64,000 nt of DNA from Planctomycetota bacterium (GCA_016873095.1 VGYC01000014.1:1-64000); one strand, 5' to 3'. Counted from the first letter of the stretch, positions 24,766-34,181 are shown. The notes: generated from the letters alone by a model not told the origin. Numbers and translations are program-made.

Positions 24766-25794
24766 TTACGGCGCGCCGATTTTTTCTTTGGCCTTCCGCA
24801 GCACACTTTCCAGGGTCACGACCGCCCCGCCATTTCGTTTGCTCTCGTCCGCCGCCTCCATGAATGCGAAGATCTCGATCGTCTCTTGCGCCGCCACCGG
24901 CGCCTTGCCGGTCTTGAAGAACTGGCACACTTCGCCCATGAGCGCCTTGTAGTCCCCAGATCCGGGCGCGGTGTAGACTCCCTTGCCGCCGAAGACGATC
25001 GCGCCGTAGGCTGCACTGCCGTCGCGAACGCCGCGGAAGGTGCCGATCCGGCCGTCGTCCCAGGTCCCGGTCACGACGTCTGCCCCCTTCGTGTGCGTGC
25101 GCGATACGCTCTTGCAGCCCGTACCCATGACCGTGAACAGGGTCTCGACGCCGTGAATGCCGTACCAGAACAGGTCCGGATGTGTCTTTTCCAGCGGGCA
25201 GGGGCCGTAACTGAAGCAGCCGACCACGTTGCCGACCTTCTTGGGATTCTTGCGGATGCCGGCAATGGCAGGGCTGTAGCGCAGCGACGAACTGGAATAC
25301 ACCGGCGCCTTGTGCTTGGCGGCCAGTTCAAAGATCATGAGCACGTCGGCCAGCGAGCCGGCCATCGGTTTGTCGATGAACATCGGCTTGCCCGCCTTCA
25401 ACACGGGAATGGCCTGTTTCAGGTGAGGTCGACCGTCCACGCTCTCCAGGAATACCACGTCCACTTTCTTGAGCAACTCCTCGATGGAATCGACAATCTC
25501 GACGTTGTATTTCTCCTTGAGCGTCTTGGTGAAGCCGGCGAGGCGGTTGGCGCTATCGGGCAAATCGGGGCTGCCTCCCGGATAGCCGGCCACAACCTTC
25601 ACGCCGAACTTGTCCAGGTTCTTCGGGTCGTTCAGGATGCTGGTGAAAGCCGTCACATGCGAGGTGTCCAGGCCGATCATGCCGGCTCGCAGAAACGCCG
25701 GCTTCTCGTCCTGCTCGGCGAAGCTTGGATCGGTTGGAGAAAAGGCCAGCACGGCAACGACAAGGCTCTGGCAGAAAAAGCATGCACGGCTCAC
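24766..25794 (-). CDS. Gfo/Idh/MocA family oxidoreductase, exported
   Basis: 342 residues. I choose GTG 25794 because GGAG lies seven bases upstream and the result has a good Sec-type signal (RACFFCQSLVVAVLAFS). Longer in-frame starts exist at ATG 25845 and 26001. The Rossmann motif is degenerate (AGMIGLDTSHVTAF in place of GxGxxG), a known sub-branch among exported planctomycete members. The Glu-Lys-Pro of the family is replaced by IDKPMAGS. The C-terminal domain retains HGVETLFTVMG and FGGKGVYTAPGSGDYKAL. The nucleotide loop change makes NAD(P) use less certain. Confidence 0.85.
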   Translation of the reverse strand: MSRACFFCQSLVVAVLAFSPTDPSFAEQDEKPAFLRAGMIGLDTSHVTAFTSILNDPKNLDKFGVKVVAGYPGGSPDLPDSANRLAGFTKTLKEKYNVEIVDSIEELLKKVDVVFLESVDGRPHLKQAIPVLKAGKPMFIDKPMAGSLADVLMIFELAAKHKAPVYSSSSLRYSPAIAGIRKNPKKVGNVVGCFSYGPCPLEKTHPDLFWYGIHGVETLFTVMGTGCKSVSRTHTKGADVVTGTWDDGRIGTFRGVRDGSAAYGAIVFGGKGVYTAPGSGDYKALMGEVCQFFKTGKAPVAAQETIEIFAFMEAADESKRNGGAVVTLESVLRKAKEKIGAP

Positions 25795-25910
25795 GGGGTG
25801 GCTCCTGCGGCAGGGATGAATGAGGAACAGCGACGGGGGTATCATATGAAGCAGACCGCCGGTAAGTTGCCTGCCACCGAGTGAGTAATCCTGAAGGCGG
25901 CGCATGAATA

Positions 25911-25997
25911 CCAGACGGGTCCAAAGATGTGAGCCAATCCGCGCCCGCAACCCTTCTGGTTTGAGGAAAAGCCATGATTCCCATTGATCTGAGCGGC
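25911..25997 (+). repeat. Partial duplicate of the fabI leader and start
   Basis: Bases 25911-25997 match 29009-29096 with about five differences and one gap. The copied part contains the leader, the ribosome binding site region (TTTGAGGAAAAGCC), the ATG and the first eight codons (MIPIDLSG) of the enoyl-ACP reductase gene. Orientation is direct. Confidence 0.92.
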
Positions 25998-26063
25998 GCA
26001 ACGGCCGGGGACTGGATCACGCAAATTGCGGGAGCGCTGGCGCAAGTAGGTCATTACCAATGA
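25974..26063 (+). pseudogene. 29-codon ORF created by the fabI 5' duplicate
   Basis: Begins with the same start and first eight codons as fabI, then reads an unrelated tail (ATAGDWITQIAGALAQVGHY) to a TGA. It has an intact ribosome binding site and could be translated, but it is most simply a truncated fabI copy. Its tail matches nothing I recognise. Confidence 0.6.
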
Positions 26064-26065
26064 AA

Positions 26066-26093
26066 GCGAGCGAAGGCTTGCGCCTTCGCTCGC
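26066..26093. terminator. Hairpin downstream of the Ig-repeat gene
   Basis: Perfect 12-base stem GCGAGCGAAGGC / GCCTTCGCTCGC with a four-base loop. It lies 23 bases beyond the stop of the minus-strand Ig-repeat gene. There is no strong T-run on that strand, so it is a likely but unproven transcript end. Confidence 0.65.
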
Positions 26094-26115
26094 CAGGTCC
26101 TGTCGTGCACTCGAC

Positions 26116-28833
26116 TCACACCACGGTGAAGGCGTCACTGGTTCCCTTCAGCACTCCAAGAGCGGCCGTGAGGGTGATAATTCCCGATTTCTTGAGCGTG
26201 ATGTTCGTGGTCACCTTGCCGCGGACCAGCGTGATGTGGGTCGGCGACACAGTCTGGCCGTCGCTCGAAGTCAGCAGCACCGTGCCGGTGAAACCGGTCA
26301 CCGTGTTGCCGTAGCGGTCCAGGGCGGTGATCGTGACACTGAAGCCGGCGCCGACGGTCGCCGTACTGGGGACGCCGACGGCAAACGAGGCCACTGCTGC
26401 GGGAACGACGGTTACGTTCCCGCCCGTTCCTGAGACCTTGCCGATCGCCGCCGTCAACTGCACGACACCGGCCTTGTAGAGATAGACCGAGGCGTAAGCG
26501 ACCCCGTTGGTCATCGTGAAAGTGTCCGGCGACACAGGCTGGCCATCGCTGCTGGTCAGCTTCACCGAACCGTTGCAGTTATTGCCGTAGATGTCCTTGC
26601 CGGTGATGACCACATTGAGCCTGTTTCCGGCACCCACCACTGCCGCGGATTTGACGGTAACCTTGGCAACGGCTGCCGGGCTGACGGTGATGAGGCCGCT
26701 GTAGCCGCCGATGACGCCGTTGCTGGCCGCCAGCTTGACGGTATGGGCGAGCGTCAGCGTGACATTGGCCGTTGCCTTGCCGTTGACCAGTGTGACAGTG
26801 GCGGGCCTCACTGCCTGGCCGTCGGTGCTGTAGAGGCGGACAACGCCGTTAAAGCTTGGAACGTCATTGCCGAAGGGATCCTTTGCGATCAGGGTCACCT
26901 GGAAGGCTTCGCCGGCGGTTGCTGCGGTGGGAGAGCTGACCGCGAATCGGCTGGCCGCCGCGGGGCTGACACTGATGTTGGCGCTGCCGATCAGCGTGCC
27001 CATACTCGCCTTGAGCCACCTGGTCCCAGCGGTCTTGAGTACAACGAAGACCCTTGCCGTGCCGTTGACCAGCGTTACGCTGGCGGGCAGCACAGCCTTG
27101 GCGTCCGTGCAGCTGAGCGACACCCGGCCGTTGTAGGCATTGCCGAACCGATCGCGAGCCGTCACGGTCGCATAGAAGCCGATGCCGGCCTTGGCCGCCG
27201 CGGGGATCTTTAGCGCGAGCGCGCTGAGCGCCGCCGGGCTGACAGTCAGGATGTAGGTCCGCGAGGCGTTCACGCCGGGCCGGGACAGGTCGGTAGCTTT
27301 GACGGTAAACGTGTACTTGCCCGCAATGGTCATCATGCCGCTCAAGACCCCGGCGCTGCTGAGCGTGAGCCCGGCCGGCAAGACATTGTTCGGCGCCAGG
27401 GAGTAACGATAGTTGCCGGAACCGCCGGACGCCTGGATCGCCGAACTGTAGCTGCTGCCGGCGATGGCACCGGGCACGCTTTGCGTGATTGCCAGGTTCA
27501 CCGTCTGGGTGATGGTCGCAGTGCTGTTCTCGAAATCGGGGTTGGCGAAGAAGCTGGCGGTGACCATGTGCTTGCCGACAGACAGCGAGGGCATGGTCAG
27601 CTTGGCCTGGCCAAGCGTCATCTGAACCTTGACTGGAGTACCGCCGTCAACGACGAAGGTGACATATCCGTTTGGTATGCCGGACGCTGGCGCCACAGCG
27701 CTGACCGTCGCCGTGAAGGTCACTGCCTGCCCGCAGACCGAAGTGGCGGCGGACGAAACAAGCGTGGTGACGCTCTTGGCCTTGCCGACCGTAATGGTGC
27801 TGCTGGTGCCCGATACAAATGCATCCGTGGCCTGCAGATAGTAGCCGCCCGCGGCCTTGAATGTAACGGAAACCTTGGCAAAGCCATTCGTGAACTTGAC
27901 GGCTGTCGGCGCGAAACCCTGACTGTTGCTGCCGAGGTTGGCCGTGCCGGAATAACCAGTGGCAACGTTGCCGAACTGGTCCCTGGCTGTGATGGTGACG
28001 TTGAACGGCGTGCCGACCGTCGCGGTGCCTGGTGCGCTGACGACGAATGAAGTCGCGTTGGCGGGGCTGACGGTGAACACCTGAGAGCTGCCCCAGAAGC
28101 CGTTGTTTTCGGTGCCCCGTATGGCGATGTTGCCAGCCTTGTTGAGCTGGATCGTGGCGACGCCGGAACCCTTCACGTTGATCGTTGATGTGCCCAGCAC
28201 TTGCTGCCCGTCGCTGCTGGTGAGGTTCATGGGACCAACGTAGGCCAAGCCGTTGAAGTCGTTCACACTGGCGGAGATGTGCACCTGGAAGGGGGTGCCG
28301 GCTGTCACTGTGCTCGGCATGCCGGTGATGCGGACCCCAGGCGGGGTGGTCGGCACGCTGAAGCTCACAAAGCCCGCATTCCCCGGGCGATTGAAGCGCA
28401 GAAGGCTGCTGTCGGCGCTGAAAATGGGGGCCGAGGGAGGGGTTGAATAGGATGGCACGACGGTCGGCGTAGGTAGAACGCCGGCCCAGTCGTAAGAGTA
28501 GAGGTTGCCGGAGTTCTTCTGCACCCAGGCCAGCTCCAGGCTATTGGGGCTCCAGGTCAGGGTCCCATCCATGACATGCTGAAACGCGCCGCTCTGATAC
28601 ACCAGGCGACCAGTGCTAGCTTCCGTGACGCGGACCGATTCGATGACATGAGCTGTGCCTTCCACGCTGGCAGTCCAGCGACCGTTCGGCGAAGCCAGCG
28701 TCGTGATCGACGGTACCACGCGGTCTTCAAGGCACTCAATGGAGAGCTGGGGCCGCCGCGAACGCCGTGGCTCAGCATGTGCGGCGACTAATTTCTTGAC
28801 GCGATTCGCAAAGCTCTTCAAGGCTGGGTTCAT
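26116..28833 (-). CDS. Large exported Ig-like repeat surface protein
   Basis: 905 residues from ATG 28833 (AGGAGA site). The N-terminus carries the planctomycete export signature (RPQLSIECLEDRVVPS, residues 27-42), seen on many large surface proteins. A WD/propeller-like start (SPNGRWTASVEGTAHVIESV) is followed by at least seven tandem Ig-like modules. Each repeats the pattern FxVxxPxTATVGxPFxVTITAxDxFGNxVxxFxGxVxLxSSDGQ...VTLxxGKAxxxVTLxxAGxxxLxA. One different Ig module lies in the middle (GASYSSAIQASGGSGNYRYS) and one HYR/Big_3-like stretch (VTFTATVSAVAP). It is probably an adhesin or cell-surface scaffold. The gene is enclosed by the direct fabI-leader repeats. Confidence 0.85.
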   Translation of the reverse strand: MNPALKSFANRVKKLVAAHAEPRRSRRPQLSIECLEDRVVPSITTLASPNGRWTASVEGTAHVIESVRVTEASTGRLVYQSGAFQHVMDGTLTWSPNSLELAWVQKNSGNLYSYDWAGVLPTPTVVPSYSTPPSAPIFSADSSLLRFNRPGNAGFVSFSVPTTPPGVRITGMPSTVTAGTPFQVHISASVNDFNGLAYVGPMNLTSSDGQQVLGTSTINVKGSGVATIQLNKAGNIAIRGTENNGFWGSSQVFTVSPANATSFVVSAPGTATVGTPFNVTITARDQFGNVATGYSGTANLGSNSQGFAPTAVKFTNGFAKVSVTFKAAGGYYLQATDAFVSGTSSTITVGKAKSVTTLVSSAATSVCGQAVTFTATVSAVAPASGIPNGYVTFVVDGGTPVKVQMTLGQAKLTMPSLSVGKHMVTASFFANPDFENSTATITQTVNLAITQSVPGAIAGSSYSSAIQASGGSGNYRYSLAPNNVLPAGLTLSSAGVLSGMMTIAGKYTFTVKATDLSRPGVNASRTYILTVSPAALSALALKIPAAAKAGIGFYATVTARDRFGNAYNGRVSLSCTDAKAVLPASVTLVNGTARVFVVLKTAGTRWLKASMGTLIGSANISVSPAAASRFAVSSPTAATAGEAFQVTLIAKDPFGNDVPSFNGVVRLYSTDGQAVRPATVTLVNGKATANVTLTLAHTVKLAASNGVIGGYSGLITVSPAAVAKVTVKSAAVVGAGNRLNVVITGKDIYGNNCNGSVKLTSSDGQPVSPDTFTMTNGVAYASVYLYKAGVVQLTAAIGKVSGTGGNVTVVPAAVASFAVGVPSTATVGAGFSVTITALDRYGNTVTGFTGTVLLTSSDGQTVSPTHITLVRGKVTTNITLKKSGIITLTAALGVLKGTSDAFTVV

Positions 28834-29072
28834 GACGAGTCTCCTGTGTGGTTGGTAGAGCTGGCGTCGGCCGCCGATACTACGGGCGGTCACCGGTCCT
28901 GTGACAGGAGCTCCGTCAAGATTCTCGCCGCCAATGCGCCAATGGCGTTTATTTTCGGTCGGTCCCGGCCAATCGCTGGTCTTGCCCAGTTTTTCTGGAT
29001 TTGCTAGACCATACGGGTCCAAAGACGTGCAGCCGATCCGCGCCCGGAACCCTTCTGGTTTGAGGAAAAGCC

Positions 29073-29954
29073 ATGATTCCCATTGATCTGAGCGGCAAGG
29101 TGGCCCTGGTCACCGGCGTCGGCGATAACGAGAGCTTTGCCTGGTACATTTCCAAGGCACTGAACGCGGCTGGGGCTAAACTTGTCCTGTCCTGCCATCC
29201 GCGCTTCAAGGGCATCGTCGAGAGCATAATGGAGCGCGAGGCGGACGCGGAATCGCGCGTCCTCCCCTATGGCGCCGGCAACCTCAAGGTCGAGAAGATC
29301 CTGGCCTGCGATGTCGGCTTCGACACCATGGACGATGTGGACGAGAAGACGCGCAACGACCGGCGTTTCGCCAAGCACGGCGACTACTCCATCCAGGGCA
29401 TGATCGAGGCCGTCGGCAAGGAGTTTCAGCACATCGACGTCCTCATCCACAGCGTGGCCTTCAGTCCGGAGATCACCAAGATGATGGTCGATACCAGCCG
29501 CAAAGCGTATGCGACGGCGCTGAGCGTGAGTGCCTACTCGCTGACTTCATTGTTGCGTGCCGCGCGGCCGTACATGGCCAATCGGCCGGACGGCGCTGCC
29601 GCGGTGGGATTGACGTACATCGGCGGCGACCGCGTCGTGCCGCACTACGGCGGCGGCATGTCCACGGCCAAGGCGGCATTGCAGATCGACGCCAAGCAGC
29701 TTGCCAGCAACCTCGGCCCGGAGAAGATTCGCGTCAACCTCATCTCCGCCGGGCCGTATGCCTCGCGGGCTGCCCGCGCCATCGGCGATATCGACCAGAT
29801 GATCAATTACGCCGCCCAGCGTTCCCCGCTGCAACGCGGCATCACCCCGGAGGAGGTCGCCAACTCCACCGTCTTCCTGTGCAGCCCGCTCGCGTCCGGC
29901 ATCACCGGGCACGTGCTCTATGTGGACGCCGGTTATAATGTGATGGGGCTGTGA
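29073..29954 (+). CDS. fabI: Enoyl-[acyl-carrier-protein] reductase (NADH), plant/chlamydia type
   Basis: 293-residue SDR-fold enoyl-ACP reductase, the last reductive step of each fatty-acid elongation cycle. The Rossmann start is LVTGVGDNESFAWYISKAL. The active site is GLTYIGGDRVVPHYGGGMST, with Tyr182 and Tyr192, followed by Lys200. The YGGGMS-x-AK pattern with eight residues from Tyr to Lys matches plant plastid and chlamydial enzymes rather than the Y-x6-K of E. coli FabI. The usual C-terminus SGITGHVLYVDAGYNVMGL is intact. Its leader and start codon are duplicated at 25911-25997. Small genes follow closely on the same strand. Confidence 0.95.
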   Translation: MIPIDLSGKVALVTGVGDNESFAWYISKALNAAGAKLVLSCHPRFKGIVESIMEREADAESRVLPYGAGNLKVEKILACDVGFDTMDDVDEKTRNDRRFAKHGDYSIQGMIEAVGKEFQHIDVLIHSVAFSPEITKMMVDTSRKAYATALSVSAYSLTSLLRAARPYMANRPDGAAAVGLTYIGGDRVVPHYGGGMSTAKAALQIDAKQLASNLGPEKIRVNLISAGPYASRAARAIGDIDQMINYAAQRSPLQRGITPEEVANSTVFLCSPLASGITGHVLYVDAGYNVMGL

Positions 29955-29977
29955 CGGGCGATTGTGAGGGCCGATTC

Positions 29978-30316
29978 ATGACCACGACATTCGACAAGAC
30001 TCTTCAGGATGCTCCGGCATTGAATGCCGAAATCAAGCGTGCCAATGAAATGCTTGAGTCCATTGCGGGGCCGTCGAAGGAGACTGTCACCGCCTCTTGG
30101 AAGATTGCACGCGAGAATGGCGCAGGCCCGGTTGTCGAGCTTACTCTGTCCGACTACCTGGCGTCCGCGCACGCCACGTTTGCCAATTGCGATTTGCGAG
30201 ACGCCCAGACGATGCGCAAGCGGCTGAGTTGGCTGTGGGGAGACTTGCTGCAGGAGCGATCTCACCGTCAACGAAGCAGGCTCAACGAACTCGTCGCGGC
30301 GCTGGAGGATGATTGA
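29978..30316 (+). CDS. Hypothetical protein, 112 aa
   Basis: Unrecognised soluble, helical, charged protein (MTTTFDKTLQDAPALNAEIK, then SWKIARENGAGPVVELTLSD, then RKRLSWLWGDLLQERS). GAGGG precedes ATG 29978. It starts 24 bases after the fabI stop and runs nearly into the next gene, so it is read as part of a short operon with fabI, though function need not be linked. Confidence 0.6.
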   Translation: MTTTFDKTLQDAPALNAEIKRANEMLESIAGPSKETVTASWKIARENGAGPVVELTLSDYLASAHATFANCDLRDAQTMRKRLSWLWGDLLQERSHRQRSRLNELVAALEDD

Positions 30317-30318
30317 CA

Positions 30319-30528
30319 GTGGCCAAGACGAATACCGAGATCATACGCGAACTGGACAGGTCGGTTGCAACGCTCTTGGAACGAGTTGACAACTTGCGCG
30401 ACGAGCTTTCCCGTGTCGAGAAACAACTCGAAGAAAGCGAGCGCAAACGCTGGAATTTGACCATGTCCTTTGTCGGAGCCTTCCTGACGTTGCTGATTGG
30501 TTTGGTCGTTGCTCTTCTGAAGAGATAA
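30319..30528 (+). CDS. Small coiled-coil membrane-anchored protein, about 70 aa
   Basis: An N-terminal amphipathic heptad region (IIRELDRSVATLLERVDNLR, then DELSRVEKQLEESERK) is followed by one C-terminal transmembrane helix (LTMSFVGAFLTLLIGLVVAL) and basic KR. The start is GTG 30319 (GGAGG ten bases upstream) or TTG 30313 overlapping the previous stop. Tail-anchored coiled-coil layout; possibly a partner of the preceding 112-aa protein. No family named. Confidence 0.6.
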   Translation: MAKTNTEIIRELDRSVATLLERVDNLRDELSRVEKQLEESERKRWNLTMSFVGAFLTLLIGLVVALLKR

Positions 30529-30541
30529 GGCCCGTCATCTC

Positions 30542-30859
30542 ATGCACCAGAGTCAGGAACCGCGCAACGCTTTCTATCTTCTGCTGCTGCTGGCAAGTAT
30601 GCTTTTCGTCGTGACGGCACTTGCTTACGGCATCGTTCCCGTCCTGGAAGACAAGGCCAGGGCTGCCGGCGAACTGCCGCCGCCGTCCCCATGGCGCAAG
30701 GCTCTGCGCGAGGATGGCGGCCTGTGGCTCCTCTACGAAGTCGCCGCCATGATCGTGCTCGGCCTGGCCAGCATGGGACTCGATCGTTATCGCCGCTGGC
30801 GCAAGGACCGCGCGACGACGCAGCCGCCAGGCCCAGCGGACCAGCGATCATCCGGATGA
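30542..30859 (+). CDS. Small membrane protein, 105 aa
   Basis: Two transmembrane helices (about 9-31, FYLLLLLASMLFVVTALAYG; about 60-80, GLWLLYEVAAMIVLGLASMG) separated by a proline-rich linker, with a basic, proline-rich cytosolic tail. No recognised domain. It follows the coiled-coil gene by 13 bases and converges with the kinase-WD40 gene, so it is probably the last gene of this plus-strand run. Confidence 0.6.
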   Translation: MHQSQEPRNAFYLLLLLASMLFVVTALAYGIVPVLEDKARAAGELPPPSPWRKALREDGGLWLLYEVAAMIVLGLASMGLDRYRRWRKDRATTQPPGPADQRSSG

Positions 30860-30877
30860 GCCCGCGCGGAGCTTGAG

Positions 30878-33800
30878 CTAGCGTATGCCCGGTCTGGGGC
30901 CGGAGTCCCAGACGCGTATCGTGTTGACGTCGCAGGTCGCGATGCGTCGGCCGTCGGGGCTGAAGGCGACGCCGACCACCGGTTGCTTGTGGCCACGCAG
31001 CGTCAGCACTTCCTCCCCGGTCTGAGCATCCCAGAGACGCGCTGTAAGATCGTTTGAGCCAGTGAGAATGCGCTGGCCGTCCAGACTGAACGCCAACGAT
31101 CGAATCCAGTTGGAATGGCCTTTGAGACGATACAGATCCTGGCCGGTGGCGGGATCGTGGACCTTGGCGGTCCCATCCAGACAGCCCGCGGCCAGCCGGC
31201 GGCCATCGGGGCTGTAGGCCAGGCAGCGGACCTGATTGCCGGACCTGGGCATGGCCTGAACTTCCTTCTGCAAATGTGTGTCCCAGATTCTTACCAGCTT
31301 GTTGTCGCCGCCAATCGCCACGTGCCTGCCGTCCGGACTGAAGGCCACGGCCCACAGCCTGCCGTTCTGCTTGAACGACTGGATTTCCTTGGCGCTGGCC
31401 ACGTCCCAGATCCGCAGAATGCCTTCGGTGCCAACCGAGGCAAGACGGTTCCCATCCGGGCTGAAACGCGCACTCGTGGCCTCGCGATCATGTCGCCCCA
31501 GGACGCGCAGGTCCTTGACTGCGTCCCAATCGCCAATCCACACGTTCTTCTTGTCGGTTTCGGTACTGTTACCGCATACAAATGCCTTGCCATCGGTTGA
31601 GAAGGCCCACCATGTCGAGGAGATGTTCAATTTTCGGACGGGTTGGCCGGTCTCTGCGTTCCAGATTTCGGTCCGAGACGAGCTACCGGCGACAACCGAG
31701 TTTCCATCGCCACTAAATGAAACGAATTGCAGGCCGTTCGCTGGCAAGCTGAGGAACTCGTGGTCACCCGTGGCACGCCAGGCAGAAATCGTCCCGCCCA
31801 CACCCCCGGCGGCGACCTGACTGTCGTCAGCACTCATGGCAAGCGCGAGCACGGGCAGGACGAATCCCTTGAGGTTGTACAACTCACGGCCGGTGGCCGT
31901 GTCCCAGAAGCGAATCAAATAATCTTCGCCGGCCGAGACAAGTCGTTTGCCGTCGCGGCTGAACGCCACTTCGCGGATGTTGCCGCGGTGTCCTCGGTAG
32001 GTTTGCACGACCTTGTGCGTGGCCAGGCTCCAGAGCTTGAGCGTCGTGTCGTCACTCAGGCAGTCGCCGGAGATCAGGTACTGACCGTCCGGACTGAGCG
32101 CGGCACAGCTGACCGCGCCGGCATGGCCATGCAGAGTGACGACTTCTTTCCCGGTGGCAGCGTCCCAGATCTTGACGCCGCGTGTGAAGCAGGCCCCGAC
32201 CAGTTGCGTGCCGTCGCGATTGAACGTCAATTGCGGAACCCGGCTGGGGATGTTTGGGATCGTGAGCAGCCGGCTGCCAGCTGGCAACTCCCAGACTTCG
32301 ATGTCACCGCCGCTTCCCCGCAGCGCGTCGTTCACTGTCTGGCTGAAGGTTGCGAGCCGGCTCCCATCTGCGCTCAGCGCTACCGAGTCAACATGCTTGA
32401 AACGGGCGCGAACAGTCAGCAGTTCCTTGCCATCAGCCGCCGCAATGATTCGAGCAAGACCATCCCAGCAGCCAACGGCGATCTTCTTACCATCACTGCT
32501 GAAGGCAAGGTTTCGGCCCGAAAAGAAAAACGGACCGGGTGCTGGCGGCAGCGGCAAGTCCCAGATGGTACCGCCGTCGCGCGCGTCAACCAGTTTCATG
32601 TTGCCGCCTTCGCCTGCCGCGGCGATATGCCGCCTATCTGGGCTAAAGGCGATGCCTTTGATCCACCTCTTGAAACCGCCCACCGAGAAGAGTGTCGGAT
32701 TGCACAGGCGCTGGCAGTAGTACCACTCCCAGCCACGATGCTCCTCCGGGCAGCCGTCCAGATAACTCTTGGCAACACGAATGTTTCCGTCCTGCCATTC
32801 ACGGTAGCCGAGCGCGACGCGTTGACGGTAGTCTTGTCGCCTCAGGTCCCGGTTGTGCTGATCGGCCCGCGCGCGTTCCTCGCTCTCCGCTGTCGCCCTG
32901 GCCTCCGCTTCCACGGCGAAATGAATCGATACGCCGAGGCCGGCGAGGACTGAAATCAGAATCCCGGTCACAAGCAGCGTCGTCAAGGGATAGCGTTTGC
33001 ACAGGCGCATCCCGCGCTCGACGCGCCCAACTGGCCGAGCCAGGATGGGCTCGCCGTCCTGAAAGCGCTGTAAATCCGCGGCGAGATCGAGAGCGTTGGA
33101 GTAACGCCGCGGCGCAACCTTATGCAGGCATTTGAGACAGATCGTTTCCAGGTCGCGCGGCGTTTTGGGCTGAAGCTGCCGCGGCGGCACCGGCTCGTCG
33201 CGAATGACTTGCTGGATCGTGTCGAAAGCGGTGGCCGCCCGAAACGGAGGCCGGCCCGTCAAACACTCGTAAAGAATGGCGCCCAGGGCGTAGACATCCG
33301 CAGGCGGGCCGACGGCCGCGCTGCGGCCCTCGGCCTGCTCCGGGGCCATGTAGCTGGGCGTGCCCATAATGGACCCAGTCTGCGTCTGGCCCGATTCTGC
33401 CAGATTGCGGGCCAGGCCGAAGTCGGTGATCTTGGGTGCCCCGTCGTCGCTGAGCAGCACATTGGCTGGCTTTAGATCGCGATGAATGACTCCCATCTGG
33501 TGCGCGACGTGCATGGCCCGCGCCAGCACTTCGACGACCGCCGCCGCCTCGTCGGCCGGCAAAGGTGTGCCGGCGAGCTTCTGCGCCAGGCTACCGCCAC
33601 CGACATATTCAAGCGCGCAGAAGGGGCGGCCATCGACTTCGCCCACCTCAAAAATCTGCACGATGTGCGGATGTTGCAGACGGGCGACGCTCTTGACCTC
33701 AACCATGAACCGGGCCAGTTCCTGTAGCCCGGCGTGACTGCCGGCCAGGATCATCTTCAGCGCTACGATGCGCTGGAGCGCTATATGCCGCGCTCGATAG

Positions 33801-34093
33801 ACGATTCCCATGCCGCCGCGTCCAAGCACGCCGAGAATCTCATACCCGGCAATGGTTGGTAACGCTGCCGCCGCGTCAAACCGCGGGCTCGCGACCGGCG
33901 CCAGCGTAACATTCGCTTCCGTCGGCGGGAAATCCTGGGCTTGAGTCGGACCGGACGCTCTCGAAAATTCCCCTGGCCGGACATTGCAATGATCCTCGTG
34001 TGGCGCGGACGGCGCGGCTCCAGCCAACGCCTCACCTGTCGAGTCTTGGTGTCTGGGTGCTTGCATTGGCACACACACGGAATTGGCTGACAC
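30878..34093 (-). CDS. Ser/Thr protein kinase with C-terminal WD40 repeats
   Basis: 1071 residues. The kinase domain is at about 84-345: glycine loop LGRGGMGIVYRARH, catalytic Lys113 in VALKMILAG, HRDLKPANVLL with the catalytic Asp, DFGLARNL, the APE-equivalent MAPEQAEG, and a DVYALGAILYECLTGRPPF helix. One transmembrane helix follows (about 370-393, TTLLVTGILISVLAGLGVSI). An extracytoplasmic region of about 670 residues then carries at least 11 WD40 repeats (repeated FSPDGRRLA...IRIWDxxTG). Planctomycete kinases of this layout are presumed sensors with a ligand-binding propeller outside the membrane. The gene is single, with unclear targets. An alternative start is the internal ATG at MQAPRHQDS. 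Confidence 0.93.
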   Translation of the reverse strand: MSANSVCVPMQAPRHQDSTGEALAGAAPSAPHEDHCNVRPGEFSRASGPTQAQDFPPTEANVTLAPVASPRFDAAAALPTIAGYEILGVLGRGGMGIVYRARHIALQRIVALKMILAGSHAGLQELARFMVEVKSVARLQHPHIVQIFEVGEVDGRPFCALEYVGGGSLAQKLAGTPLPADEAAAVVEVLARAMHVAHQMGVIHRDLKPANVLLSDDGAPKITDFGLARNLAESGQTQTGSIMGTPSYMAPEQAEGRSAAVGPPADVYALGAILYECLTGRPPFRAATAFDTIQQVIRDEPVPPRQLQPKTPRDLETICLKCLHKVAPRRYSNALDLAADLQRFQDGEPILARPVGRVERGMRLCKRYPLTTLLVTGILISVLAGLGVSIHFAVEAEARATAESEERARADQHNRDLRRQDYRQRVALGYREWQDGNIRVAKSYLDGCPEEHRGWEWYYCQRLCNPTLFSVGGFKRWIKGIAFSPDRRHIAAAGEGGNMKLVDARDGGTIWDLPLPPAPGPFFFSGRNLAFSSDGKKIAVGCWDGLARIIAAADGKELLTVRARFKHVDSVALSADGSRLATFSQTVNDALRGSGGDIEVWELPAGSRLLTIPNIPSRVPQLTFNRDGTQLVGACFTRGVKIWDAATGKEVVTLHGHAGAVSCAALSPDGQYLISGDCLSDDTTLKLWSLATHKVVQTYRGHRGNIREVAFSRDGKRLVSAGEDYLIRFWDTATGRELYNLKGFVLPVLALAMSADDSQVAAGGVGGTISAWRATGDHEFLSLPANGLQFVSFSGDGNSVVAGSSSRTEIWNAETGQPVRKLNISSTWWAFSTDGKAFVCGNSTETDKKNVWIGDWDAVKDLRVLGRHDREATSARFSPDGNRLASVGTEGILRIWDVASAKEIQSFKQNGRLWAVAFSPDGRHVAIGGDNKLVRIWDTHLQKEVQAMPRSGNQVRCLAYSPDGRRLAAGCLDGTAKVHDPATGQDLYRLKGHSNWIRSLAFSLDGQRILTGSNDLTARLWDAQTGEEVLTLRGHKQPVVGVAFSPDGRRIATCDVNTIRVWDSGPRPGIR

Positions 34094-34181
34094 GGCCTAC
34101 CATTTCACCATTTTCACTATCAAAAGTCTAAGGCAATCCGCTGGGCGAGTCAACGCGGTGGGAAAAGCGGAGAGACGTCGC

